NCBI RefSeq assembly: GCF_002934265.1
Contig: NZ_PTIX01000005.1
Coordinates: forward strand, 248,001-312,000
DNA length: 64,000 nt
Direction of reading: 5' to 3'
Source: Actinokineospora auranticolor
GTDB lineage: Bacteria > Actinomycetota > Actinomycetes > Mycobacteriales > Pseudonocardiaceae
Under the pieces are notes generated by a model, which was not told where the DNA came from, did no database searches, and saw nothing but the letters and a program-made list of their open reading frames with translations. Position numbers and translations under genes: made by a program. This document shows, piece after piece, positions 1-50,700 of the stretch (position 1 is its first letter; every line of letters begins with the position of its first letter).

Positions 1-3000
1 GGCGCCGACGGCACCGGGTGGGGCGAGGGTGTCGGCGTCCTGGTGCTGGAACGCCTTTCGGACGCCCGCCGCGCGGGCCGGGAGATCCTGGCCGTGGTCC
101 GTGGCACGGCGGTGAACCAGGACGGCGCCTCGAACGGCCTCACCGCGCCGAACGGGCCCGCGCAGCGCCGGGTGATCGAACTGGCCTTGGCCGACGCGGG
201 CCTCACACCGTCCGATGTGGACCTGGTGGAGGCGCACGGCACCGGCACCGCCCTCGGTGACCCGATCGAGGCCCAAGCGCTGTTGTCGACCTACGGCCAG
301 GACCGCGCCGAACCGCTCTACCTGGGCTCGGTCAAGTCCAACCTCGGGCACACCCAGGCCGCCGCCGGGGTCGCCGGGGTGCTCAAGGTCATCGGCGCGA
401 TGCGGCACGGCACCCTGCCCCGCACCCTGCACGTCGACGAACCGACCCCGCACGTGGACTGGAGCGGCGGCGAGGTCGCCCTGCTGACCGCCGCTCGCCC
501 GTGGCCCGACCTCGACCGACCCCGGCGGGCCGGGGTCTCCTCGTTCGGGGTCAGCGGCACCAACGCGCACGTGATCCTCGAAGAAGTCCCCGCCGAACCG
601 GCGCCGGGGAAGTCCACACAGGACTCAATGCTGCCCTGGGTGCTCTCGGCGCGGGGAGCGGCCGGGATCGAGCGGCAGGCGCGGCGGCTCGCGGCGGCGG
701 TCGACGGCGCCTCGCCGGTCGACGTCGGCTGGTCCCTGGCCAACACCCGAGCCGCCCTGCCCGACCGGGCCGTCATCATCGGACGCGACCCGGTGGCCGC
801 GTTGGACGACGCCGTCACCGGCACCGCGCAGGACCCGGCCGGGGTGGTCTTCGTCTTCCCCGGCCAGGGTTCGCAGTGGCTCGGCATGGGCAGGCAGCTG
901 CGCGCCGAGTCGCCGGTCTTCGCCGCCGCCCTCGACCGCTGCGCCGAGGTGCTCGACGGCCTCGTCGACTGGTCCCTGCACGACGTGCTGGACCGCGACG
1001 CGCTCGACCGGGTCGACGTCGTGCAGCCCGCGCTCTGCGCCGTCATGATCTCCCTCGCCGAACTCTGGGCCGCCTACGGTGTGCGCCCGGACGTCGTCGT
1101 CGGCCACTCCCAGGGTGAGGTCGCCGCCGCGCACGTCGCCGGGATCCTGACCCTCGAGGACGCGCTGCGGGTGGTCGTCACCCGGTCCCGGCTGCTCACG
1201 CGCCTCGCCGGGACCGGCGGGATGCTGTCCGTCCACACCGACGTCGACACGCTGGCCCCGGTCTTGGCGGACGTCTCCGTCGCGGCGGTCAACGGCCCGG
1301 CGTCCACGGTCCTCTCCGGCGACCCCGCCGCGCTGACCGCGGTCGAGCGGTGGTGCGAGGACAACGGCGTCCGCGCCCGCCGGGTCCCGGTCGACTACGC
1401 CTCCCACTCGCCGCACGTCGAAGCGATCCGGGACGACCTGCTCGCGGCGCTGCGCGAGCTGAACCCGCGTCCGGGCGCCGTCACCTTCCGGTCCACCGTC
1501 ACCGGCACGGTGCCTGCCGGGCCGGAGTTGGACGCCGACTACTGGTACCGCAACCTGCGCGAACCCGTCGGTTTCCGCGACGCCGTCGACGACCTGGTCG
1601 ACCAGGGGCTCGGGAGCTTCGTCGAGCTCAGCCCGCACCCGGTGCTCGTCCCGGCGATCTCGGACCTCCCGGTCGTGGTCGCGGGCACGCTGCGCCGCGA
1701 CGAAGGCGGTCTCGAGCGGTTCCTGCGGTCCGCCGCCGAACTGTGGGTGCGTGGCGTCGACGTGCGGTGGACCGCCGCCTTCCCCGAGGGCAGGCGCGTC
1801 CCGTTGCCCACCTACGCCTTCGACCACCGCGACTACTGGGCCGTCCCGGTGAAGGCGGTCGCGGAGGCCACCGACGACTGGCGCTACCGGGTCACCTGGA
1901 AACCCGTCGAGGCGGAACCGGCACCCAAGACCCCGGCCCACCGGTGGGTCGTGGTCCCCGACGGCGACCTCGACGCCTGGGGCGAGTCCGTGCTGGCGGC
2001 CCTGCGCGCCGACGGCGACGTCACGCTCGTCCGAGACGCGCTGCCGACGACCCCGGCCGACGCCGTGGTCTCGCTGCTCGGCGAGACCCACGGCTGGGCC
2101 GCACCCGGTGTGCCGAGCGCTTGGGCGGCGACGGCCACGCTCGTGCGGGCCTTGCGCGAACGCGGCGTCGAAGCGCCGCTGTGGTGCGTCACCCGAGGAT
2201 CCGCCGCCGTCGCACCGGACGACACGGTCGACCCCGTCCACACCGGACTCTGGGCACTCGCGCGGGTCGCCGGGCTGGAACACCCGCGCGAGTGGGGCGG
2301 CCTGATCGACCTCCCGGTCGACTTGGACGCCCGGTCCGCCGACCGGCTCGGCTGGGCGCTGCGGGAGGCGGGCGCCGAGGACGAACTCGCGGTGCGCGGT
2401 GGACGAGTCCTGGCGCGCCGCCTCACGCGGTCGCCGGAACCGACCGCGACGGCTCCCGTCGAGCGGCGCGACGGCACCGTGCTGGTGACCGGCGGCACCG
2501 GGGGAGTGGGGCTGCGACTGGCCCGCTGGCTCGTGGCGCGCGGCGACACCGACATCGCGCTGGTCGGCAGGCACGCCACCGCGTCCGAGCCCGCCAAGGC
2601 GCTGGCCGCCGAACTCGACGCGCGGATCGAGGTCGTGGACTGCGACGTCACCGACCCGGCCGCCGTCGCCCGTCTGCGCGACGCGCTCGGGACCACCGTG
2701 CGCTCGGTGTTCCACGCCGCAGGCGTGGTCGACCGGGAACCGCTCGCCGACGCCGAACCCGAGACCTGGTCCCGGATCTGCGCGGCCAAGGTCGCGGGCG
2801 CCCACAACCTCGACGACGCGTTCGACGACCTCGACGAGTTCGTCCTGTTCTCCTCCAACGCGGGTGTCTGGGGCAGCGCGGGACAGGCCGCCTACGCCGC
2901 CGCGAACGCCTACCTCGACGGGTTCGCCGCCGCCCGTGGCCGCCCGGTGCTGTCGGTCGCCTGGGGCGCGTGGGCCGAGGTCGGGATGGCGGCGGGCGAC

Positions 3001-3475
3001 GACCTGGCCCGGATCGGCGTGCGCGGCATGGCCCCCGAACGGGCCCTGCGCGTCCTGGGGCGGGCGCTGGCGGCCGGGGAGAACACCGTCGCCGTGGCCG
3101 ATGTGGACTGGGAGACCTTCGCCGCCGCCTACACCGCCGCCCGGCCGCGCCGCCTGCTCGACGACCTCGTCGACACGACCGCCCACGCACCGGAAAGCAC
3201 CGGCCTGGCCGGGGAACTGGCGAGCCTAACCCGCGCGGAACGGGGGGAACACCTACTTCGACTGGTGACAACCCAAGCCGCAGCGGTCCTACGGTACCGG
3301 AAGGACGAGGCACCGCCCGCGGACAAGGCGTTCCGGGACCTGGGCTTCGACTCGGTGACCGCGGTGGACCTGCGCAACCGGCTGGGCCGCGCGACCGGCC
3401 TCGCCCTGGCCGCCACCACCGTGTTCGACCACCCGACGGCGACCGGGCTCGCGGCGCACCTGCACCAGCTGCTGT
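1..3475 (+). other. Module 1a: KS(partial)-AT(methylmalonyl)-KR(A-type)-ACP
   Basis: AT has GHSQG and YASH, the usual methylmalonyl-CoA fingerprint. KR keeps Lys, Ser (FSSNAG), Tyr (QAAY) and Asn. It has Trp in AGVWGS and lacks the LDD motif (it reads VVDRE), which is the A-type pattern giving an L-configured hydroxyl. There is no DH. Predicted product unit: alpha-methyl, beta-hydroxy. The KS active-site Cys lies before the window. Confidence 0.85.
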
Positions 3476-3717
3476 TCCCCGCCGCCACCCCGGACACCGC
3501 GCACACCGACCTGGACACCCTGGAGAGCACCCTGGCCGACCTGGCGGCCGACCCGGCCCACCGCACCGCGCTCGCCCCCATCGCGGGCCGCCTGCGCGCC
3601 ATGGCCGACCGCCTCACCGGCCACCCGGCCGACGACGATAACCCGGCCGGGGACCTGGACACCGCCGACGCCGACGACCTGCTCGCGTTGCTGCGCAGCG
3701 AGTTCGGCCGAAGCTGA
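1..3717 (+). CDS. PKS-1, type I modular polyketide synthase, 5'-truncated (last module KS-AT-KR-ACP)
   Basis: The reading frame is open from base 1, inside a ketosynthase, so the true start lies upstream; 1238 residues are visible. Order is C-terminal half of KS (VEAHGTGT and [10 protein letters not shown] supply the two catalytic His), AT (FPGQGSQ at about residue 283, GHSQG at 368-372, YASH at 466-469), KR (TGGTGGVG near residue 830) and ACP (GFDS, phosphopantetheine Ser at residue 1118). The tail after about residue 1160 is a helical C-terminal docking region ending in an acidic helix, DDLLALLRSEFG. It extends a polyketide by one methylmalonyl unit and reduces the beta-ketone to an L-type hydroxyl, then passes the chain to PKS-2. 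It is followed after 31 bp by PKS-2, so the genes are probably one operon. The family call is certain. What lies upstream, including other modules of this protein, cannot be seen. Confidence 0.97.
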   Translation, partial: GADGTGWGEGVGVLVLERLSDARRAGREILAVVRGTAVNQDGASNGLTAPNGPAQRRVIELALADAGLTPSDVDLVEAHGTGTALGDPIEAQALLSTYGQDRAEPLYLGSVKSNLGHTQAAAGVAGVLKVIGAMRHGTLPRTLHVDEPTPHVDWSGGEVALLTAARPWPDLDRPRRAGVSSFGVSGTNAHVILEEVPAEPAPGKSTQDSMLPWVLSARGAAGIERQARRLAAAVDGASPVDVGWSLANTRAALPDRAVIIGRDPVAALDDAVTGTAQDPAGVVFVFPGQGSQWLGMGRQLRAESPVFAAALDRCAEVLDGLVDWSLHDVLDRDALDRVDVVQPALCAVMISLAELWAAYGVRPDVVVGHSQGEVAAAHVAGILTLEDALRVVVTRSRLLTRLAGTGGMLSVHTDVDTLAPVLADVSVAAVNGPASTVLSGDPAALTAVERWCEDNGVRARRVPVDYASHSPHVEAIRDDLLAALRELNPRPGAVTFRSTVTGTVPAGPELDADYWYRNLREPVGFRDAVDDLVDQGLGSFVELSPHPVLVPAISDLPVVVAGTLRRDEGGLERFLRSAAELWVRGVDVRWTAAFPEGRRVPLPTYAFDHRDYWAVPVKAVAEATDDWRYRVTWKPVEAEPAPKTPAHRWVVVPDGDLDAWGESVLAALRADGDVTLVRDALPTTPADAVVSLLGETHGWAAPGVPSAWAATATLVRALRERGVEAPLWCVTRGSAAVAPDDTVDPVHTGLWALARVAGLEHPREWGGLIDLPVDLDARSADRLGWALREAGAEDELAVRGGRVLARRLTRSPEPTATAPVERRDGTVLVTGGTGGVGLRLARWLVARGDTDIALVGRHATASEPAKALAAELDARIEVVDCDVTDPAAVARLRDALGTTVRSVFHAAGVVDREPLADAEPETWSRICAAKVAGAHNLDDAFDDLDEFVLFSSNAGVWGSAGQAAYAAANAYLDGFAAARGRPVLSVAWGAWAEVGMAAGDDLARIGVRGMAPERALRVLGRALAAGENTVAVADVDWETFAAAYTAARPRRLLDDLVDTTAHAPESTGLAGELASLTRAERGEHLLRLVTTQAAAVLRYRKDEAPPADKAFRDLGFDSVTAVDLRNRLGRATGLALAATTVFDHPTATGLAAHLHQLLFPAATPDTAHTDLDTLESTLADLAADPAHRTALAPIAGRLRAMADRLTGHPADDDNPAGDLDTADADDLLALLRSEFGRS

Positions 3718-3732
3718 CACCTCAAGACGTGT

Positions 3733-3742
3733 GGGGGCGGGA
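3733..3742 (+). promoter_or_regulatory. Ribosome binding site of PKS-2
   Basis: A purine-rich GGGGGCGGGA run lies 6 bases before the GTG at 3749. It decides the start: the in-frame GTG at 3731 would lie in front of this site, and only 3749 gives the usual docking-domain beginning (ADDNELLASLKW). Confidence 0.6.
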
Positions 3743-3748
3743 CGCGAA

Positions 3749-13285
<9,537 letters not shown>

Positions 13286-13402
13286 ACCTAGCCGCGCGCA
13301 CCCAGGTGATCCCCTAGATCGACTGGGGACTACCCAAGCGGCCCCGACCTTACGGTGACCCGCGAGCAAGCCACGCGATCTCGCGATGTCACAGAGGGTC
13401 TG
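13286..13402 (+). promoter_or_regulatory. 117-bp gap before PKS-3 with a small inverted repeat
   Basis: This is the longest gap between genes in the window. At 13310-13329 TCCCC pairs with GGGGA around a short centre, and two more pairs are possible past one bulged T. No U-rich tail follows, so it is not a convincing terminator. An RBS-like AGAGGG lies at 13393-13398. An internal promoter is possible here but I see no clear -35/-10 pair. Confidence 0.3.
13393..13398 (+). promoter_or_regulatory. Ribosome binding site of PKS-3
   Basis: AGAGGG sits 4 bases before the ATG at 13403. It supports that ATG over the in-frame GTG at 13355, which would add 16 residues (starting MTREQATRS) with no docking-domain character. 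Confidence 0.55.
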
Positions 13403-36173
<22,771 letters not shown>

Positions 36174-36175
<2 letters not shown>

Positions 36176-36183
36176 GGAGGGGG
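36174..36183 (+). promoter_or_regulatory. Ribosome binding site of PKS-4
   Basis: GAGGAGGGGG overlaps the stop codon of PKS-3 and ends 7 bases before the GTG at 36191. It is the strongest Shine-Dalgarno in the window and fits coupled translation after the giant upstream gene. Confidence 0.75.
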
Positions 36184-36190
36184 CCCGGCC

Positions 36191-44700
<8,510 letters not shown>

Positions 44701-44704
<4 letters not shown>

Positions 44705-47700
44705 CCGGTGACCAGAACGCCAGTGACGACAAGCTGCTCGGCTACCTGAAGAAGGTCACCGCCGACCTGCACCGCGCCCGCGGCGAACTGGCCGCGAACC
44801 ACGAGCCGATCGCCATCGTCGGCCTGGCCTGCCGGTTCCCCGGCGGGGCCCGGACCCCCGAGGAGTTCTGGGCGCTGCTCGCCGACGGCGTCGACGCCAT
44901 GACCGGCTTCCCCGCCGACCGCGGCTGGGAACCCGCCGACCACGTCCCCGTCGGGGGCTTCCTCGACGGCGTCGGCCACTTCGACGCCGACTTCTTCGGC
45001 ATCTCCCCGCGCGAGGCGCTGGCCATGGACCCGCAGCAGCGGCTGCTGCTGGAGTGCTCCTGGGAGGCGCTGGAACGCGCCGGGATCGACCCGGAGTCGC
45101 TGCGCGGCACCGCCACCGGCGTGTTCGCGGGCACCAACGGGCAGGACTACCCGGACCTGCTGTCGACGGCCGTCGAGGGCGCCGAGGTCAGCGGCCACGC
45201 CGCCACCGGCAACATCGCCTCCGTGCTGTCCGGCCGCGTCGCCTACGCGCTCGGCTTGGAGGGCCCGGCCGTGTCGGTGGACACCGCGTGCTCGTCGTCG
45301 CTGGTCGCGCTGCACTGGGCCGTGCGGTCCCTGCGCGCGGGTGACTGCTCGTTGGCCCTGGTCGGCGGGGTGACCGTGATGTCCACCCCGGCCGTGTTCG
45401 CCGAGTTCGCCCGGCAGGGCGGGTTGGCCGCCGACGGCCGGTGCAAGGCGTTCTCCGACGACGCCGACGGCACCGCCTGGGGCGAGGGCATCGGCGTGCT
45501 CGTCGTGGAACGGCTGTCGGACGCGCGCAGGCACGGGCACGACGTGCTGGCGGTCGTGCGGGGCTCGGCGGTGAACTCCGATGGCGCGTCGAACGGGCTG
45601 ACCGCGCCGAACGGGCCGTCGCAGCAGCGCGTCATCACCCGGGCCCTGGCCGACGCCGGGCTCTCCGCCGACGAGGTCGACGTCGTGGAGGCGCACGGCA
45701 CCGGGACCGTGCTGGGCGACCCCATCGAGGCCCAGGCCCTGCTCGCCACCTACGGCCGCCACCGCACCCGGCCCCTGCTGCTCGGTTCGGTGAAGTCCAA
45801 CATCGGCCACACCCAGGCCGCCGCCGGGGTGGCCGGGGTGATCAAGGTCGTGCTGGCCATGCGGCACGGTTCGGTGCCCGCCACCCTGCACGTCACCGAG
45901 CCCACCTCCCGGGTCGACTGGTCCGCCGGGTCGATCGACCTCGCCGCCACCGCGCGGCCGTGGCCCGCCGACCGGCCGCGCAGGGCCGGGGTGTCGTCGT
46001 TCGGCATCAGCGGTACCAACGCGCACGTCATCCTCGAACAACCCGCCGAGCCCGAGTCGGTCGCCGACACCGACCCCGGCGCCGTGGTCCCGTGGGTGCT
46101 GTCGGCGCGTGGCCCGGAAGCGTTGACAGCGCAGGCCGAAGCGCTCGCGGGCGTGTCCGGCGGGGTCGCGGACATCGGCTGGTCGCTGGCTACCACCCGC
46201 GCCGCGTTGCCCGACCGGGCCGTGGTCGTCGGCGCGGACCTCGACGAACTGCGCGACGGCCTGGCCGCGCCCGCGGTGCGTGGGCGCGCGGCGGGGGAGG
46301 GGCGCGTCGGCGTGCTGTTCTCCGGCCAAGGCGCGCAACGGCCCGGCATGGGAACCCGCCTGGCCGAGCGGTTCCCGGTGTTCGCACGGCACTTCGATGA
46401 GATCCGCGCGCACTTCGACCCGTCCGTGCGGCACGCCATGGAGACCGGCGACGCCCTCGACGACACCGGTCGCGCGCAGCCCGCGCTGTTCGCCTACGAG
46501 GTCGCCCTCTACCGGCTCCTCGAGTCCTGGGGCCTGCGCCCCGAGGTGCTGATCGGCCACTCGGTCGGCGAGATCGCCGCCGCGCACGTCGCGGGTGTCT
46601 GGTCGCTGCCCGACGCCTGCGCCGTGGTAGCCGCGCGCGCCCGGCTGATGGCCGCGTTGCCCGCGGGCGGGGCGATGGTCGCGGTCGAGGCCACCGAGGA
46701 CGAGGTGCGGCCGCTGCTCACCCCCGGGGTGTCGCTGGCGGCGGTGAACGGGCCGCGCGCGGTCGTTGTGTCCGGTGTGGACAGTGAGGTGGAAGCGCTG
46801 GCGGCGCGGTTCGACGGGCGTCGGACCAGGCGGCTGGCGGTCAGCCACGCGTTCCACTCGCCGCTGGTGGAGCCCGCGCTGGCCGAGTTCGCCCGGGTCG
46901 TGCGCGGACTCGACGCGCACGCGCCGACGCTGCCGGTGGTCTCCAACCTCACCGGCGCGGTCGTGGGCGCCGAACTGACCGACCCGGACTACTGGGTCCG
47001 GCACGCCCGCGACACCGTCCGGTTCGCCGACGGCGTGCGGGCCGCGGTCGAGCGCGGCGTGGACGCGTTCGTGGAAATCGGTCCCCGACCCGTGCTCGCG
47101 CCCGCGGCGGGCGCGCTGACCGAGGTCCCGGTCGTGCCGCTGGCCCGGGACGCGCTGACCGAGGACCGCGCGGTGCTTACCGGCGCGGGCGCGCTCTGGA
47201 CGACCGGCGTGCCGATCGACCTGACCGCCGCGTTCGACGGACTCGACCCCCGGCGCGTGCCGCTGCCCACGTACCCGTTCCAGCGCGAGCGGTTCTGGCC
47301 CACCCCCGCCAAGCCCGCGACCGGCGGACGCGACGACCGGCTGTGGGAACTCGTCGCCTGCGAGGACGTCCCGGGTGTCGCGGAGCTGCTCGGCACCGAC
47401 GTCGACCAGCCCGTCGACGGCTTGCCGGGCCTGGTGTCCGTCCTCGGTTCGTGGCGGCGCGGTGTGCACGAGGCGTCGGTCGTGCGGTCCTGCCGCTACG
47501 ACGTCCGCTGGGTGTCGCTGCGCCCCGAACCCGCGACCCCGCGTGGCCTGTGGGCCGTGCTGCGGGAGGACAGCCCGGTGGCCGACGCGCTGCGGGCGGG
47601 TGGCGCCGAGGTCGTGGAGATCGGGATCGGCGCGGGCGTCGACCGGGCCGACCTGGCGGGCCGGGTGTCCGCCGCGCTGGGCGACCGGCTCGGCGAGCTG

Positions 47701-50700
47701 ACCGGCGTCGCGTGCCTGCCCGGCTGGGACGACGACGGCGACGCGGCCGTCGGCGCGCTGTGGGAGCTGGTCGTGGTCACGCAGGGGCTGGCTGACCTCG
47801 GTGTCGACGCGCCGCTGTGGTGCCTGACCCGCGCCGGTGTCGCGGTCGGCGCGGGCGACACCGTCGACTCCCCGGTGGCCGCCGGGCTGTGGGGCCTGGG
47901 TCGGGTCATCGGGCTCGAACGCGGCGCCGCCTGGGGCGGTCTCGTCGACCTGCCCACCGACCCGTCGGACGGGGCGTGGGCGCGGGCAGCGGCCGTGATC
48001 ACCGGGGGCGCCGTCGGGGAACGGGAGATCGCCGTCCGCGCGTCCGGCTCGTTCGGCCGCAGGCTCGTGCCCCACCGGGACACCGGCGAGACCCGCACCG
48101 GCCCCGACCTGACCGGCGCGACCGTCCTGGTCACCGGCGGCACCGGCGCGCTCGGTCGCCGCGCGGCGGACTGGCTCGCCGGGCACGGCGTGGCCCGCGT
48201 GGCGCTGCTCGGCCGCGGCGCCGACACCGCCGAACTCGACCCGCTCCGCGCCCGCCTGGCCGAACGCGGCGCCACCCTCGAGACGCACGTCTGCGACGTC
48301 GCCGACCGCGGCAGGCTGGCGGAGGTCGTCGCCACGCTGCGCGCCTCCGGCCCGCCGCTGCGCGGGGTCCTGCACGCGGCCGGGGTCGTGGCCAACGGGC
48401 TCGTGGTCGACCTGGCGTGGGAGGAGTTCGTCGACGTCGTCCGCGCCAAGGTCATCGGCGGCTGGAACCTGCACGACCTCGCGGGTGAGGTCGACCTGTT
48501 CGTCTGCTTCTCCTCCATCGCCGGGGTCTGGGGCTCCGGCGCGCAAGCCGCCTACGCCGCGGGCAACGCCTTCCTCGACGGCCTCGCCTGCTACCGCGCC
48601 GGGCTCGGCCTGCCCGCCACCTCCGTCGCGTGGGGGCCGTGGGAGGGCGGCGGCATGGTCGCCGGGGCCGAACTGGTCCAGGAACTGCACCGGCGCGGCC
48701 TGGCCCGCATCGCCCCCGGGGTCGCCTTCGCCGCGCTGGACCGGATCACCGCCGGGGGCGAGCCGTGCGCGGTCGTCGCCGACGTCGACTGGTCGCGCCT
48801 CGCACCCGCGTTCGCCGCAGCCGGGATGGCCCGGGCGTTCGCCGAGATCCCCGCCGCCCGCGACGTCGAACCGACCCCGAGCGACACCCCCGTGGCTGGG
48901 CTCGCCGCTGTGCTGCGGCCGCTGCCGGAGGTGGAGCGCGACCGGGTGCTGCTCGACCTCGTCGCCGAGCACGGCGCGCTGGTCCTCGGGCACCGCGACC
49001 GCGGGCGCCTCGACGTCGACCGCCCGTTCCGCGACCTCGGGTTCGACTCGCTGACCGCGGTCGAGTTGCGCAACCGGCTGGTCGCCGCCGCGGGTGTATC
49101 CCTGCCCGCGTCGGTCGTGTTCGACTTCCCGACGCCGCGCGCCCTCGCCGTGGACTTGCGTACGCGCCTGGTCGGCGACGCGGTGCTCCCGGCGACCGAG
49201 GTCGGACCGGTCCTTGTCGACGACGACCCGGTCGTGATCGTCGGCATGGCGTGCAGGCTGCCCGGCGGGGTGTCCACACCGGACGAACTGTGGACGCTCG
49301 TCGCCGATGGGGTCGACGGCATCGGCCCGGCGCCCACCGACCGGGGCTGGCGGCTGGCGGCCGAGGGTGGGTTCGTCGCCGACGCCGACCGCTTCGACGC
49401 GGCGTTCTTCGGGATCTCCCCGCGCGAGGCCCTGGCCATGGACCCGCAGCAGCGGCTCGTGCTGGAGAACACCTGGGAGGCGCTGGAGAACGCGGGCATC
49501 GACCCGGTTTCCCTGCGGCACAGCGACACCGGGGTGTTCGTCGGTGTCACGTACTCCGGCTACCAGGCCGCCGTCGAGGCGTCGGCGGAGGAAGCGGCGC
49601 GCGGCTACGGCCTCACCGGCTCGGCACCCAGCGTTGTCTCGGGTCGTGTCGCCTACGTCCTGGGACTGGAGGGTCCGGCGGTGTCGGTGGACACCGCGTG
49701 CTCGTCCTCCCTGGTCGCCCTGCACTGGGCCGCCCAAGCCCTGCGGCGCGGCGAGTGCTCGCTGGCCCTGGCGGGCGGCGTCACCGTGATGGCGACCCCG
49801 GGCGCGTTCGTCGAGTTCGGCCGCCAGGGCGGCCTGGCACCGGACGGCCGGTGCAAGGCGTTCTCCGCCGACGCCGACGGCACCGGCTGGTCGGAGGGCG
49901 TCGGTTTCGTTGTCGTGGAACGCCTTTCCGACGCCCGTCGACGCGGCCACGAGGTCTTGGCCATCCTCCGCGGCTCCGCCGTCAACTCCGACGGCGCCTC
50001 CAACGGCCTCACCGCCCCCAACGGGCCGTCGCAGGAACGGGTCATCACCCGGGCCCTCGCCGACGCAGGCCTCACACCGTCCGAAGTGGATTCTGTGGAG
50101 GCGCACGGCACGGGCACCCGCCTGGGCGACCCCATCGAGGCCCAGGCCCTGCTCGCCACCTACGGCCAGAACCGCGACCACCCCCTCTGGCTCGGCTCGG
50201 TCAAATCCAACCTGGGCCACACCCAAGCCGCCGCGGGCGTCGCAGGCGTGATCAAGACAATCCAGTCCCTACGCCACGGCCTCCTCCCGAAAACCCTCCA
50301 CACCCCCACCCCCACCACCCACGTCGACTGGTCCCAGGGCCACGTCGCCCTGCTCACCGAACCCCGCGACTGGCCGGACACCGGTCGCCCCCGCCGCGCG
50401 GCCGTGTCCGCCTTCGGCATCAGCGGAACGAACGCCCACGTCATCCTCGAACAGGGCGCCACCCCCACACACCTACCTGCCTCCAGCTCCACGCCCGCCT
50501 CTGCTCCTGCTTCCGCCGCCACCCCCGCCTCTGCTTCCGCACCGATCCCCACCTCCGCGTCCGCCCCGACTCCCGTCCCGGCCTCCACCCCCGCGCAAGA
50601 TCGCGCCGATGTCCGGACTGAGCGGGTCCGCCCGGCCCAGGAGCCGAGCGAACCCGCGAGGGCAGAAGCCGGCCCAGAGCGATCTCGCCGCGTCGGCGAG

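Noticed and set aside
13310-13329. Rho-independent terminator between PKS-2 and PKS-3
   Set aside because: The stem is only five paired bases, or seven with a bulge, and no T run follows. A terminator here would also cut off the rest of the assembly line.
13355-13402. GTG at 13355 as start of PKS-3
   Set aside because: It adds 16 residues without docking-helix character and has no Shine-Dalgarno. The ATG at 13403 has AGAGGG in front and gives the standard N-terminus.
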